Positions 17,646 through 25,841 of a DNA stretch of 64,000 bases are shown one piece after another. The notes beneath the pieces are model-generated. The model saw nothing but the letters and a program-made list of their open reading frames with translations, was not told where the DNA came from and made no database searches. Made by a program: the position numbers and the translations under genes. Each line of letters starts with the position of its first letter. Within the stretch, counting starts at the first letter, position 1. The stretch is from Pedobacter hiemivivus. GTDB taxonomy: Bacteria; Bacteroidota; Bacteroidia; Sphingobacteriales; Sphingobacteriaceae. Where the stretch lies: contig NZ_SJSM01000004.1 in NCBI RefSeq assembly GCF_004331685.1, forward strand, positions 372,001 through 436,000, given 5' to 3'.

Positions 17646-17963
17646 TATACTGTGGGTATTTTTTGCAATCGCAATCAAAGTTGTTTCAAGCGCATTTTCT
17701 AACTTACTAATTGTCTCTAGCGTCAGATTCTCTTGGCCCTTAAGAATCTTGCTTACTTGTTGAGGCGAAACTTTTAACAACTGTGCAAGCTCCTTTTGAC
17801 TTATCCCCTTATCACGAATTAAACCATTAACTTTTATCGCGATTGCTTGAGATTTTTTCAACCAATCGCGATTGTCTGCTCTATGCTTCGCCTTTTCCGG
17901 CCAACCCGACTTTTCCTCTGAAACTATAGTTTCAAGTTTGTCTATTAAATTTTCTACCACCAT
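17640..17963 (-). CDS. XRE-family antitoxin-like regulator
   Basis: 107 residues with a Cro/C1 helix-turn-helix at about 45-98 (IRDKGISQKELAQLLKVSPQ, then QVSKILKGQENLTLETI). It starts two bases after the stop of the 188-residue gene upstream, the toxin-first order seen in HigBA-like modules. The N-terminal 40 residues are charged and probably contact the partner. It is likely to repress its own promoter; no operator could be assigned. Confidence 0.8.
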   Translation of the reverse strand: MVVENLIDKLETIVSEEKSGWPEKAKHRADNRDWLKKSQAIAIKVNGLIRDKGISQKELAQLLKVSPQQVSKILKGQENLTLETISKLENALETTLIAIAKNTHSIG

Positions 17964-17965
17964 TT

Positions 17966-18532
17966 TTATAATTCTAATAGTTCAAAATCGTCCTCATCCA
18001 ATATTCCTAGCTCTTTTAGATAGTTTTTGGTTATTTCTAGCTTACGAAGCTCCTTTAATAAATGAGGACGATCATTCATTGTTGGTGTCAATTTTATTGC
18101 TCCTCCAGTAATCACATAACAAGTTGCAGATATTCTGATTGCATAAACCCTTAGCCAACTTTTCCTGTTCAATCCAATCGCCTTATTTTTCTGAAGTGGA
18201 GTTAACTTATAATCCTCGTTGCTTAAAGGCTTAAAATAACCCTGTAAACTATCCCCTTTTTTAATCCGGCCTGCGGCGTACACAAGTCTCTCCTCGAGAT
18301 CTTCAGCTTCATCCAAGGTTAGCTGAACCACCTCATCGATAGACATATTGCCAATCTCCTCAGTGTAGAAGCCACTTTGCAAATCTTTTATATGCTCCTG
18401 AAAAAAATCATATAAATATTCAACATCATTCCACTGATCAAAAACCCTTGCAAATTCATCATCTTCACAATCATCAAACCTTACAGCGTATAACGTTTCT
18501 TTACAGACTGTAAATATAGAAATAATTTTCAT
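17966..18532 (-). CDS. putative toxin partner of the XRE regulator
   Basis: 188 residues. The C-terminal part reads LRVYAIRISATCYVITGGAI followed by KLTPTMNDRPHL and an ELRKLE helix. I recall this pattern as recurrent in Bacteroidota proteins encoded just before an XRE gene. The N-terminal 110 residues are acidic and helical. Tight coupling (two-base gap) to the XRE gene supports a type II toxin-antitoxin role, but no RelE/HigB catalytic motif is obvious. A host-regulatory pair is the alternative. Confidence 0.6.
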   Translation of the reverse strand: MKIISIFTVCKETLYAVRFDDCEDDEFARVFDQWNDVEYLYDFFQEHIKDLQSGFYTEEIGNMSIDEVVQLTLDEAEDLEERLVYAAGRIKKGDSLQGYFKPLSNEDYKLTPLQKNKAIGLNRKSWLRVYAIRISATCYVITGGAIKLTPTMNDRPHLLKELRKLEITKNYLKELGILDEDDFELLEL

Positions 18533-18724
18533 CTATCAACTTATAGGTTTACTTTTTTTACGCTTAATTGAACTTTTGGCTAGTAATAATCAGGCCTGAA
18601 TTCCCATTGAATTTCACTCAGGACAATCAATTTGGTTATTTTGTTAAAGCTTAGGATTTCATTCCAATAAAAAAAATATCCTCAGATACAATACACTCAA
18701 GCCTCAGCCCTTTTCTATACAAAA

Positions 18725-18756
18725 AAGGTTGGCGGCATTTTGGTTTTGCTCCTAAG
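18725..18756 (+). repeat. fragment of the luciferase-like gene (internal part)
   Basis: 32 bases identical at 31 positions to 25174-25205 inside the intact LLM oxidoreductase gene (encoding GWRHFGFAPK). The fragment ends exactly where the Nudix gene's stop codon begins (18757), so it forms the immediate 3' flank of that gene. Confidence 0.7.
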
Positions 18757-19218
18757 TTAGGGCTTAATCACATTTTCTAAGTCACCTAAAAAGGATTGCT
18801 GGCGCTCATTTATATAAATCCCAGCCTCAGCCAAAGAAAACCATCTAGCCTGATCCACCTCTGGAAAATCAGTCATTTTTCCCGATTTAGGCGGCCATTC
18901 AATTGAAAAAGTATTAGAAGCAATCTGAGAAGCATCCAGATCACCAAGAACCGCCCAGCAATGCACAACTTTTCCACCCTTTTGCACCACAGATTTCAAA
19001 GCTTTAAATTCCCCTTCAGCCAAATAACCAGTCTCCTCCTTAAACTCCCTTAAAGCTGTATCAAAAGCCTGCTCATTAGCCATCACCTCCCCCTTAGGCA
19101 CCGTCCACCAACCCTTATCCTTATTTCGGAAAAACGGACCTCCAGGGTGAACCAGTAACACCTCAAGTTTCTTTTCCGTAAACCGATACAACAATAAACC
19201 TGCGCTTTGTGTAGCCAT
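18757..19218 (-). CDS. Nudix hydrolase
   Basis: 153 residues. The Nudix box is complete: G43-EVMAN-E, then AFDTAL-REFKEETGY (residues 43-65), with the metal-binding Glu residues in place. The N-terminal AGLLLYRFTEKKLEVLLVHP and GWWTVPKGE are typical of the NUDIX subgroup that acts on diadenosine polyphosphates or oxidised nucleotides. It lies 14 bases downstream of a GNAT gene, so the two probably form an operon. The exact substrate cannot be read from sequence. Confidence 0.92.
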   Translation of the reverse strand: MATQSAGLLLYRFTEKKLEVLLVHPGGPFFRNKDKGWWTVPKGEVMANEQAFDTALREFKEETGYLAEGEFKALKSVVQKGGKVVHCWAVLGDLDASQIASNTFSIEWPPKSGKMTDFPEVDQARWFSLAEAGIYINERQQSFLGDLENVIKP

Positions 19219-19232
19219 AAATTACTTCTCTT

Positions 19233-19784
19233 CTAACCTTCCACTCGATTTTTTAATGTATAGGTAACCATATCAGTTACATTAGTATGCTTGTTATTAT
19301 AAGATTTATCCTCTAATTGAAAACCAAGCGCTTCCAACAGGCCGACAGAACGGTCATTGACACCTGACGGAAATGCAGTAATCAACTTTGCGTTTAATCC
19401 ATCGAATGTATATTCAATAACCTTTTTCAAAGCCTCTTTCATCAGCCCCCTTCCCCTAAATTCAGGAAGCATTTCATAACCGATCTCCACAATTTCATTT
19501 TGAACATCAAAATTCCAGCAACAAATAGTACCAATCAAACTATTTTCCTCTTTCAAGGCAATCACCCAGTACAAGCTTTCCTTCCTTTCAACCAGGTTCT
19601 CTATTTTTGCAATAAACTCCCGGCTTTGTGATAAATTAGTGGGGGTTTCCCGCCCAACCATAATGTTTACAGCCTCGTCGCAGCGCAATCGATGGATAGA
19701 TTCAAGATCCTGAGCACAAATACCTCTCAGTAGCGCCCGCTGAGTAGTCAATTTAGGAAATTCGGAAAAATTTAATGTCAACAT
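19233..19784 (-). CDS. GNAT family N-acetyltransferase (RimJ/RimL type)
   Basis: 183 residues. The acetyl-CoA site is visible as VEIGYEMLPEFRGRGLMKEA (Q/R-x-x-G-x-G/A type) at about residues 105-125. The N-terminus TQRALLRGICAQDLESIHRL and C-terminal NDRSVGLLEALGFQLED match the RimJ/RimL layout. It could acetylate a protein N-terminus or a small molecule. First gene of the pair with Nudix. Confidence 0.92.
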   Translation of the reverse strand: MLTLNFSEFPKLTTQRALLRGICAQDLESIHRLRCDEAVNIMVGRETPTNLSQSREFIAKIENLVERKESLYWVIALKEENSLIGTICCWNFDVQNEIVEIGYEMLPEFRGRGLMKEALKKVIEYTFDGLNAKLITAFPSGVNDRSVGLLEALGFQLEDKSYNNKHTNVTDMVTYTLKNRVEG

Positions 19785-19835
19785 AATCGGTTTTCTGTTT
19801 TATAATATACAAAAATAAGCATAACATCTAAATCC

Positions 19836-19859
19836 ATTCATCGTTATGACTAGGCTATG
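19836..19859 (+). repeat. copy of the luciferase-like gene's promoter-proximal sequence
   Basis: 24 bases starting ATTCATCGTTATGACT recur at 24746-24769, upstream of the LLM oxidoreductase, with one difference. Here they sit about 55 bases before the DinB-like frame. This suggests that the region upstream of that gene was pieced together by recombination. Confidence 0.6.
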
Positions 19860-19912
19860 CCGATACCCTTTATGAAGCAGGCGACAACGACAGCAGGTAC
19901 GCAGCAAATCGT

Positions 19913-20500
19913 ATGTCACATTTCAAACCAATCAAAGGAAAACCCTTTGTAGCACCCATCACCGAAAAAGAGCCACCAAAAAAGGCAGCCCTTCAAATAA
20001 ATTTTTCATACATTCATCTTGTGAAGTCAGATTTACTATACGCGCAATACACATTGGTTCAGCAGTCCAGAGCTGTTGTTTTTCAGTTCCTGGAAGAAAA
20101 CGTTATGGATGATATGGCTAAGCCACTTACAATCTTTAGCGACAAAACCATCTCCTATATGTATGTCCATATCGCCAATACTTATATAGCCTGGGTAGGA
20201 AATTTTGCTTTGAACGGCTCTTATCCCTATTACGATCAGGAAAAGCCCCTAAATATATCCCAAATCAAAAACCTGTTTACTGGGGTTGATGAAATCATGG
20301 GCCGTTTTATCGCGCATTTCACCACAGATCCAACTCAGCCGGTTAAAGGTTATAAATGGACGGAAAAATACATTGAAACTGATGCCTACAGTATTTTTAC
20401 ACATGTCATTACCCATGAATTTCACCATAAAGGCCAGGCCATGACCATGTCCCGATTGCTCGGACATCTTCCACCAGACACAGATGTGATGCGCTTCTAA
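19913..20500 (+). CDS. DinB-family protein
   Basis: 195 residues from ATG, but the DinB fold proper begins near residue 37. An in-frame GTG at 20021 gives 159 residues, the usual family length, so the true start may be there. Four-helix bundle signatures: LLYAQYTLVQQSRAVVFQFL, MYVHIANTYIAWV (first His), and HVITHEFHHKGQAMTMSRLL (metal-binding His triad). DinB-like proteins are metal-dependent, often thiol-transferase or stress related. The upstream sequence contains a duplicated fragment, so the extra N-terminus may be recombination debris. Confidence 0.85.
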   Translation: MSHFKPIKGKPFVAPITEKEPPKKAALQINFSYIHLVKSDLLYAQYTLVQQSRAVVFQFLEENVMDDMAKPLTIFSDKTISYMYVHIANTYIAWVGNFALNGSYPYYDQEKPLNISQIKNLFTGVDEIMGRFIAHFTTDPTQPVKGYKWTEKYIETDAYSIFTHVITHEFHHKGQAMTMSRLLGHLPPDTDVMRF

Positions 20501-20521
20501 TGTAATCAGCAATAACTCCGA

Positions 20522-20896
20522 TCAAATAGCCCTTCCGCTTCCGCCTACTACTTTAATCCCATCACCGAATTTTTTCCAAAACCTGATATAGCGAAAGCCA
20601 GCTTGAAACGGTACGCCATTAAACTTTCCACACAATTTTATGATCAATGTGATCACCGCCATATCACCGATAATATTTAGTTTTTCAACTTCTGGTAGAA
20701 GTTCGTCAACCTTTAATGCTCCATCGCGATAGGTATCCAGATCCTGCTCCTTAGTTATTGTTTCCCCGCTTGGGAGAATGAACAACAGATCATCATGCAG
20801 CAACTCATCAAGCGCGATGATATTGCCATCTTTGATTGCGCTGTAAAGCTTATTTTCCTGCTCAAGGATGCCGTTTTCTGTTAGTATATTATCCAT
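20522..20896 (-). CDS. SnoaL/NTF2-like (DUF4440) protein
   Basis: 124 residues. NTF2-like cone fold: an N-terminal helix (ILEQENKLYSAIKDGNIIAL), DELLHDDLLFILPSGETITK, then DMAVITLIIKLCGKFNGVPF and RYIRFWKKF. Such proteins act as small ligand-binding domains or simple lyases/isomerases; no catalytic residues can be assigned. Monocistronic, convergent with the DinB gene. Confidence 0.8.
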   Translation of the reverse strand: MDNILTENGILEQENKLYSAIKDGNIIALDELLHDDLLFILPSGETITKEQDLDTYRDGALKVDELLPEVEKLNIIGDMAVITLIIKLCGKFNGVPFQAGFRYIRFWKKFGDGIKVVGGSGRAI

Positions 20897-21056
20897 TTTT
20901 AGCTGTTTATACCACTATGAATCTCCATAGCTGGGCAAATTTATATTACTGTTGAATTATATATACAGGTATTCTAAGTTAAAAACAAATGTTTGTTCAA
21001 TTTTTACATCATGGCTAGTCATAGCAATGATGCTGCCGTTATAGAAGCAGTAGAAA

Positions 21057-21353
21057 TCAATCAGCGAAAGCCATTAATCCGCTACCATGCGCTTTAGCGA
21101 TATCAAGCAATTGCAATAATGGCCCTACATCACTATCGTTAAGCATATGCTCCTGTATATTGTTTCTGATTTGCTGGATCAAAACCTTATCCCACCGAAA
21201 ATCCGAATGGTAATCAAACCTTTCGGGAATGATCCTTTTTGCTTTTAGTCTTTCAAAAGTCTCAAAATCTATACTACCAATAATGTTTATCCCAGTTTCT
21301 TCAGGATATCCCGGAGCATTCTCATCATCATCCAACAAATAGAAATCTAGCAT
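21057..21353 (-). CDS. conserved small hypothetical protein
   Basis: 98 residues, no recognised domain. The acidic N-terminus (MLDFYLLDDDENAPGYPEE) is followed by IGSIDFETFERLKAKRIIP and a helical C-terminus (LLQLLDIAKAHGSGLMAFAD). I believe similar standalone proteins occur in other Bacteroidota, but no function is known to me. It is divergent from the MFS gene and may be immunity-like or regulatory; this is not shown. Confidence 0.55.
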   Translation of the reverse strand: MLDFYLLDDDENAPGYPEETGINIIGSIDFETFERLKAKRIIPERFDYHSDFRWDKVLIQQIRNNIQEHMLNDSDVGPLLQLLDIAKAHGSGLMAFAD

Positions 21354-21403
21354 CCAATATTTAAATATGGTACCAAATTTAAAATATCTCTTCCAATTTC
21401 CTC

Positions 21404-21411
21404 TATCTTTG
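21404..21411 (+). promoter_or_regulatory. TAnnTTTG -7 element before the MFS gene
   Basis: TATCTTTG matches the Bacteroidota -7 consensus and lies 15 bases before the ATG at 21427. A clear -33 element is not visible, so support is partial. Confidence 0.4.
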
Positions 21412-21426
21412 CCGGACTAACTTATT

Positions 21427-22635
21427 ATGTCGCTATTTAAGGATATTTCTAACACCTATAAACAATCTTTTACTGGATTAAGCCGCGAAACCTGGATACT
21501 GAGTATTGTAATGCTCATAAACCGAAGCGGATACATGGCAGTCCCCTTCATGGGACTTTTTGTTACACAGTCATTGCATAGACCGGCTTCGGATGCAGGG
21601 CTTATCATTACACTTTTCGGACTGGGTTCCATTCTGGGCTCTGCCGCCGGTGGCAAGCTCACTGATGTGGTCGGTTTCCGTCCAGTACAGGTTGTCGCAG
21701 CTATAGTTAGTGGCATATTCTTTCTGGTCTTCGCTAATGTCACACATTTTCATACCCTTTGTGTACTTGCTGTTGTAATCAGCTTTTTCTCTGAAGCCTT
21801 CCGCCCTGCAAACTTTGCTGCCATTGCTGCTTATGCGAAGCCGGGTTTAGAAACAAGATCCTATTCATTAAACCGCCTTGCTACGAACATCGGATGGGCT
21901 GTAGGTGTAAGTATGGGTGGTTTAATTGCTTCTTACGACTACAAAATGTTGTTCTTTGTAGATGGGATAGTAAGCATTATTGCCGGACTCTGTATTCTAT
22001 GGTTTCTTCCAAAAATCAAGGGTTATCGAAAAGCCATTAAAGAAAAAACCAAAGATCTGGTAGTGAGAAAACCATGGCAAGACCCAGTATTCATCAAATT
22101 TATATTACTAAGTACAGTTTTTATCATTTGTGCATTCCTGGTATTTAGAGTGGTCCCTGTGTTTTTTAAGGAAGTATGGAAAATTGATGAGTTTATGATT
22201 GGTTTAATCCTGGGGTTAAACGGAATTATCATTGCGTTGTTCGAAATGGTGATGATTCATAAAATCGAGAAAAAACGGTCACCCATATACTTCATCATTG
22301 TAGGTGTTTTCTTTATTGCGGCTTGTTTCCTTGTGTTATTATTGCCTTTCAGCCATCCTGTAGTATTAGGCTCCTTGTGTATTGTTTTATTTACCATTGG
22401 AGAAATGTTCGCTTTACCTTTCATCAATACGTTTGTGATGAACCGCTCTAATGAGTTTAACCGCGGACTGTATGCTGCAGGATATATGTTGTGCTGGTCT
22501 GTAGCTCAAGTTGTTGGCCCTACAGCAGGATTTTTTATCGCAGAAAATTATGGTTATAATATACTTTGGGTGGTTATCAGTGGTATGCTGCTTTGCTGCT
22601 CCTACTTATATTATCTAATGAGGAATGAGCAATAG
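21427..22635 (+). CDS. MFS transporter (multidrug type)
   Basis: 402 residues, 12 hydrophobic segments. The loop 2-3 signature is GSILGSAAGGKLTDVVGFRP near residues 68-87, as in DHA1-type drug exporters. ETRSYSLNRLATNIGWAVG near 140 is the pattern of the YdeD/MdtH-like group. The central cytoplasmic loop is at about 193-222. Probably exports a drug or metabolite by proton antiport. Its stop codon falls inside a copied piece of the luciferase-like gene (22633-22707), so the extreme C-terminus (YLMRNEQ) may have been trimmed by that event. Confidence 0.9.
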   Translation: MSLFKDISNTYKQSFTGLSRETWILSIVMLINRSGYMAVPFMGLFVTQSLHRPASDAGLIITLFGLGSILGSAAGGKLTDVVGFRPVQVVAAIVSGIFFLVFANVTHFHTLCVLAVVISFFSEAFRPANFAAIAAYAKPGLETRSYSLNRLATNIGWAVGVSMGGLIASYDYKMLFFVDGIVSIIAGLCILWFLPKIKGYRKAIKEKTKDLVVRKPWQDPVFIKFILLSTVFIICAFLVFRVVPVFFKEVWKIDEFMIGLILGLNGIIIALFEMVMIHKIEKKRSPIYFIIVGVFFIAACFLVLLLPFSHPVVLGSLCIVLFTIGEMFALPFINTFVMNRSNEFNRGLYAAGYMLCWSVAQVVGPTAGFFIAENYGYNILWVVISGMLLCCSYLYYLMRNEQ

Positions 22636-22707
22636 ATTACAATATCCATGTACTGTCTGCTATTTTGGAGCATGTGGCACCTGCTCTGGGGTGGCGATGA
22701 TCATGTA
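22633..22707 (+). repeat. copy of the 3' end of the luciferase-like gene
   Basis: About 75 bases match 25774-25848 with only two or three differences. They cover the last 22 codons, the TGA stop and the following GATCATGTA. The match starts at the TAG that ends the MFS gene and ends at the stop of the tail tube gene, so it fills the whole gap between two convergent genes. Confidence 0.85.
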
Positions 22708-22710
22708 GTT

Positions 22711-23163
22711 CTAAGGTAATGTTAAGCCCTCGTGTGCTAACTCAATGCTTTCTAAAGCCACTTCGTTCGCATCCAATTTCATGTCTGTTACCGTAAGTTT
22801 TACCGCAAAAGCATTTAAGAGTCTCCAGCTCATCGCTACATTTCCTCCTTCGTCTAACAAACTGATAAGAATACTTGCCCGCTTATAGGTATTCATATTA
22901 AGTGCCTTAAATTTCTCCCACATTGCTTTATCATCCTTAAACATTCCCTTTTTTAGGGTAACATTATTATACTTTAACACACCCGGCATCTTTACCGTTG
23001 AGTTGGTTTTGCTGCTACCGCCTCGATATTCGATTACATTAGCTTCTGCGGTTAATCCTGTTACTTCTTGGAACACGAATTCCGCATCATTCCATTTTAC
23101 CTGAAAAGCAAACTTAACTGATGGAAAGGTTGCTGCTGATTGTGTTGATCCATCATCTGTCAT
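22711..23163 (-). CDS. contractile tail tube protein (T4 gp19-like)
   Basis: 150 residues. Matches the gp19/Hcp-like tube fold of phage tails and extracellular contractile injection systems: FAFQVKWNDAEFVFQEVTGL, VIEYRGGSSKTNSTVKMPG, NVTLKKGMFKDDKAMWEKF and the closing VALESIELAHEGL. It lies 44 bases downstream of the sheath gene. No baseplate, spike, AAA+ ATPase, tape measure or terminator gene is nearby, which is unusual for either a phage or an eCIS locus. Confidence 0.88.
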   Translation of the reverse strand: MTDDGSTQSAATFPSVKFAFQVKWNDAEFVFQEVTGLTAEANVIEYRGGSSKTNSTVKMPGVLKYNNVTLKKGMFKDDKAMWEKFKALNMNTYKRASILISLLDEGGNVAMSWRLLNAFAVKLTVTDMKLDANEVALESIELAHEGLTLP

Positions 23164-23207
23164 GATTGTATATTTTTATTTTTGATAAAATACTATTTGT
23201 TAATTTA

Positions 23208-24689
23208 TTATGATTGTTGTAACTGTTGCTGGAAAGTGATGATGATAAACTCAGCCGGTCTTACTACGGCCAACTTTACGCTGATCAGCATCTTTCCATC
23301 CAGAATATCGGTTGGTGTCATCGTTGCCCCAAGGCCAATCTGAACATCAAAAGCTTGCTCGGGTACAGCACCAGCCAAAGCTCCCTGTTTCCAAAGATTA
23401 GTTAAGAAGTTTGCGACCATTGCTTTAACCGTAATCCATGTGTTTGCATCATTAGGCTCAAACACATAAGCCTTTGTAGCTAATTTAATTGATTGCTCAA
23501 TCATAATCAAGGTCCTTCTCACATTGATATATTTCCAGTCAGCACTATTTCCATCCAAGGTCCTGCCGCCCCATACCAAAGTTCCAAGACCTTGAAACGG
23601 ACGAATGACATTTACCGATTTCCCTGTTTCCGGATGTACGTTAAAATCTTCCTGATCCTGACTTGAAATACTAACTACCGGACTGTCTACAAGGTTCAAA
23701 GAATAATTGGCTGGCGATTTCCACACTCCCCTTGTATTGTCAACCATTGTATAAAGTCCTGCTATTGCTGCGCTAGGAGGCAATTGATTTACGAAATTTC
23801 TAGCTTGATTTAATATGGCTCTGTAATTAGCACTCGATGATTTAAGCTCAAGATGATGATTTTTGTTTAGGTTATGAATCTGATCCAATAAACCAGCTTT
23901 ATCCAACTCAGCAAACTTGGTCTTGTAGTTTTCATATATTTTTTGTGGCAGACCATCTTCGAGATAATCATGATATGAATCCGGAAGATTTTCAAATGTA
24001 AGCTCATCAATTTCAACTACACTTGTATTCAGCCATGGATAATATGCTGCGCCATAGTTAAGGAAACTATTTCCGATTTTACTTCTAAACTCATCAACTA
24101 CAGATGAAGGTTTCAGGCTGTCATCATGGTTCTTAAGATCGAATATGGCAAAGCGGCTCTGCATTCCGTCGCAATGAGCAAGAACATCGGTATAGATTGC
24201 ATAAGCAGCTTCCTTTAACTTTATAACATCAGGCATTACAACTAATGTAGGTTCCGGAGTATTTTTCAATATTTCCAATGGACCATCTGCCTTATTAAAA
24301 TCTGAAGCCTTAACCTCAAGTCCGTTTTCTTTATCGCCATATACATCTACAGCTAAAATAACGCAGGGACCTCCCCCATTTGCATAGAAGAGTCGAATGC
24401 TATTAAAGAAATACAATTCATTATCCTCTTCATACGAAACCTTAAATGTATCCGGACTGCTCTCATCTGCTTCAATCTTGAAGCTTGGAGAAAAAGCTCC
24501 ACCGAAGTTCTCTACATACTCGGCAAATGAATTGATTCTTGTCGGAACCCCAATCAGAGATTTCCCATTACTTTCCGCCTTAAAAGTATAGCCAACAAAT
24601 GCGGGAATTGCAGTTTCTACTGCTATAGCGGAATTTGGGAAAGCTGGTAGTTCTTCAATGTAAACTCCGGGTGATTTGTGCGTTGCCAT
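23208..24689 (-). CDS. contractile tail sheath protein
   Basis: 493 residues. The N-terminal MATHKSPGVYIEELPAF and FVGYT are the hallmark of tail sheath subunits (Afp2/Pvc2 type). The C-terminal domain has VNVIRPFQGLGTLVWGGRTL, YINVRRTLIMIEQSI, the DVQIGLGATMTPTDILDGK stretch and a closing AEFIIITFQQQ beta strand used for subunit linking. The insertion domain lies at about 90-300. Co-transcribed with the tube gene. Orphan sheath-tube pairs occur in Bacteroidota, but their role is not settled. Confidence 0.9.
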   Translation of the reverse strand: MATHKSPGVYIEELPAFPNSAIAVETAIPAFVGYTFKAESNGKSLIGVPTRINSFAEYVENFGGAFSPSFKIEADESSPDTFKVSYEEDNELYFFNSIRLFYANGGGPCVILAVDVYGDKENGLEVKASDFNKADGPLEILKNTPEPTLVVMPDVIKLKEAAYAIYTDVLAHCDGMQSRFAIFDLKNHDDSLKPSSVVDEFRSKIGNSFLNYGAAYYPWLNTSVVEIDELTFENLPDSYHDYLEDGLPQKIYENYKTKFAELDKAGLLDQIHNLNKNHHLELKSSSANYRAILNQARNFVNQLPPSAAIAGLYTMVDNTRGVWKSPANYSLNLVDSPVVSISSQDQEDFNVHPETGKSVNVIRPFQGLGTLVWGGRTLDGNSADWKYINVRRTLIMIEQSIKLATKAYVFEPNDANTWITVKAMVANFLTNLWKQGALAGAVPEQAFDVQIGLGATMTPTDILDGKMLISVKLAVVRPAEFIIITFQQQLQQS

Positions 24690-24745
24690 AAGGTTGTAAT
24701 GAATTTAGATATGTAACATTATGAAATTCTTTTCAGCAAACCAAA

Positions 24746-24769
24746 ATTCATCGTTATGACTGGGCTATG
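24746..24769 (+). repeat. repeat upstream of the LLM oxidoreductase (parent copy of 19836-19859)
   Basis: 24 bases, one mismatch to the copy at 19836. It ends 25 bases before the predicted -7 element of the luciferase-like gene. Confidence 0.6.
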
Positions 24770-24793
24770 ACCTATCCTAAACTTTCGTATTCC

Positions 24794-24801
24794 TAACTTT
24801 G
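24794..24801 (+). promoter_or_regulatory. TAnnTTTG -7 element before the LLM oxidoreductase
   Basis: TAACTTTG fits the Bacteroidota -7 consensus, 17 bases before the ATG at 24819. No strong -33 element is visible. Confidence 0.45.
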
Positions 24802-24818
24802 AATGTAATCTTGGTAAA

Positions 24819-25841
24819 ATGAAAAAAATAGGGTTTTTATCCTTCGGTCATTGGTCAGACCATCCCTCATATCTCGCCCGTACAGCGGGAGACACCTTGC
24901 TCCAGTCCATTGATCTTGCTGTTGCCGCAGAAGAAATAGGTCTAGATGGTGCTTACTTTAGGGTTCATCATTTTGCCAGGCAGCTTGCCTCACCATTTCC
25001 ACTGCTTTCGGCAATCGGGGCAAAGACCAGCAAAATAGAAATTGGTACAGGCGTCATCGATATGCGCTATGAAAACCCCTTATATATGGTAGAAGATGCA
25101 GGTGCTGCCGACTTGATCTCGGGTGGGCGTTTGCAACTGGGTATTAGTAGAGGTTCTCCCGAACAGGTGATAGAAGGTTGGCGGCATTTTGGTTTTGCAC
25201 CTAAGGAAGGTCAAAATGATGCGGATATGGGAAGAGAAAAGGCCCTGGAGTTTTTGGATAAGTTGAAGGGCCAAGGTTTTGCTCAGCCCAATCCCAGTCC
25301 CATGTTTCCAAATCCTCCTGGTCTGTTAAGATTGGAACCATACTCCGACGGCTTGCGAGAACGCGTCTGGTGGGGAGCTGCATCCAATGCCACAGCAGTC
25401 TGGGCGGCCGAAAATGGAATGAACCTGCAAAGTTCTACTTTAAAATTCGATGAAAACGGTAAGCCTTTCCATATCCAGCAGGCCGAGCAGATCAGACTTT
25501 ATAAAGATGCCTGGAAAAAAGCAGGACACGACCGTGATGCCAGGGTTTCGGTAAGCCGTTCTATTTTTGCACTGGTTAACGATCAGGACAGGTATTACTT
25601 TGGACAGCAGGGAAAGGGCGCTGATAGCTTTGGCTATATCGAGCCTACTCAACGGGCGGTCTTTGGTAAGAGCTATGCGGCAGAACCCGATCAACTCATT
25701 AAGGAATTGGCTCAGGACGAGGCTATACAGGAAGCGGATACCGTACTTTTGACTATACCGAACACTTTGGGTGTAGATTACAACATCCATGTACTGTCTG
25801 CTATTTTGGAGCATGTGGCACCTGCTCTTGGGTGGCGATGA
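24819..25841 (+). CDS. LLM-class flavin-dependent oxidoreductase (luciferase-like)
   Basis: 340 residues, bacterial-luciferase TIM barrel. Family features: MKKIGFLSFGHWSDH at the start, AEEIGLDGAYFRVHHFARQL, SKIEIGTGVIDMRYENPLYM, AGAADLISGGRLQLGISRGS and WWGAASNATAVWAAENGMNL. It uses reduced FMN to oxidise an unknown small substrate. Internal, upstream and 3' pieces of this gene are scattered at 18725, 19836 and 22633, so a second copy once existed nearby. It converges on the SDR gene with no gap. Confidence 0.92.
   Translation: MKKIGFLSFGHWSDHPSYLARTAGDTLLQSIDLAVAAEEIGLDGAYFRVHHFARQLASPFPLLSAIGAKTSKIEIGTGVIDMRYENPLYMVEDAGAADLISGGRLQLGISRGSPEQVIEGWRHFGFAPKEGQNDADMGREKALEFLDKLKGQGFAQPNPSPMFPNPPGLLRLEPYSDGLRERVWWGAASNATAVWAAENGMNLQSSTLKFDENGKPFHIQQAEQIRLYKDAWKKAGHDRDARVSVSRSIFALVNDQDRYYFGQQGKGADSFGYIEPTQRAVFGKSYAAEPDQLIKELAQDEAIQEADTVLLTIPNTLGVDYNIHVLSAILEHVAPALGWR

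Noticed and set aside
22711..24689. Prophage remnant reading of the sheath and tube genes
   Set aside because: No integrase, capsid, portal, terminase or baseplate gene is near and both genes are intact; an orphan contractile pair fits better.
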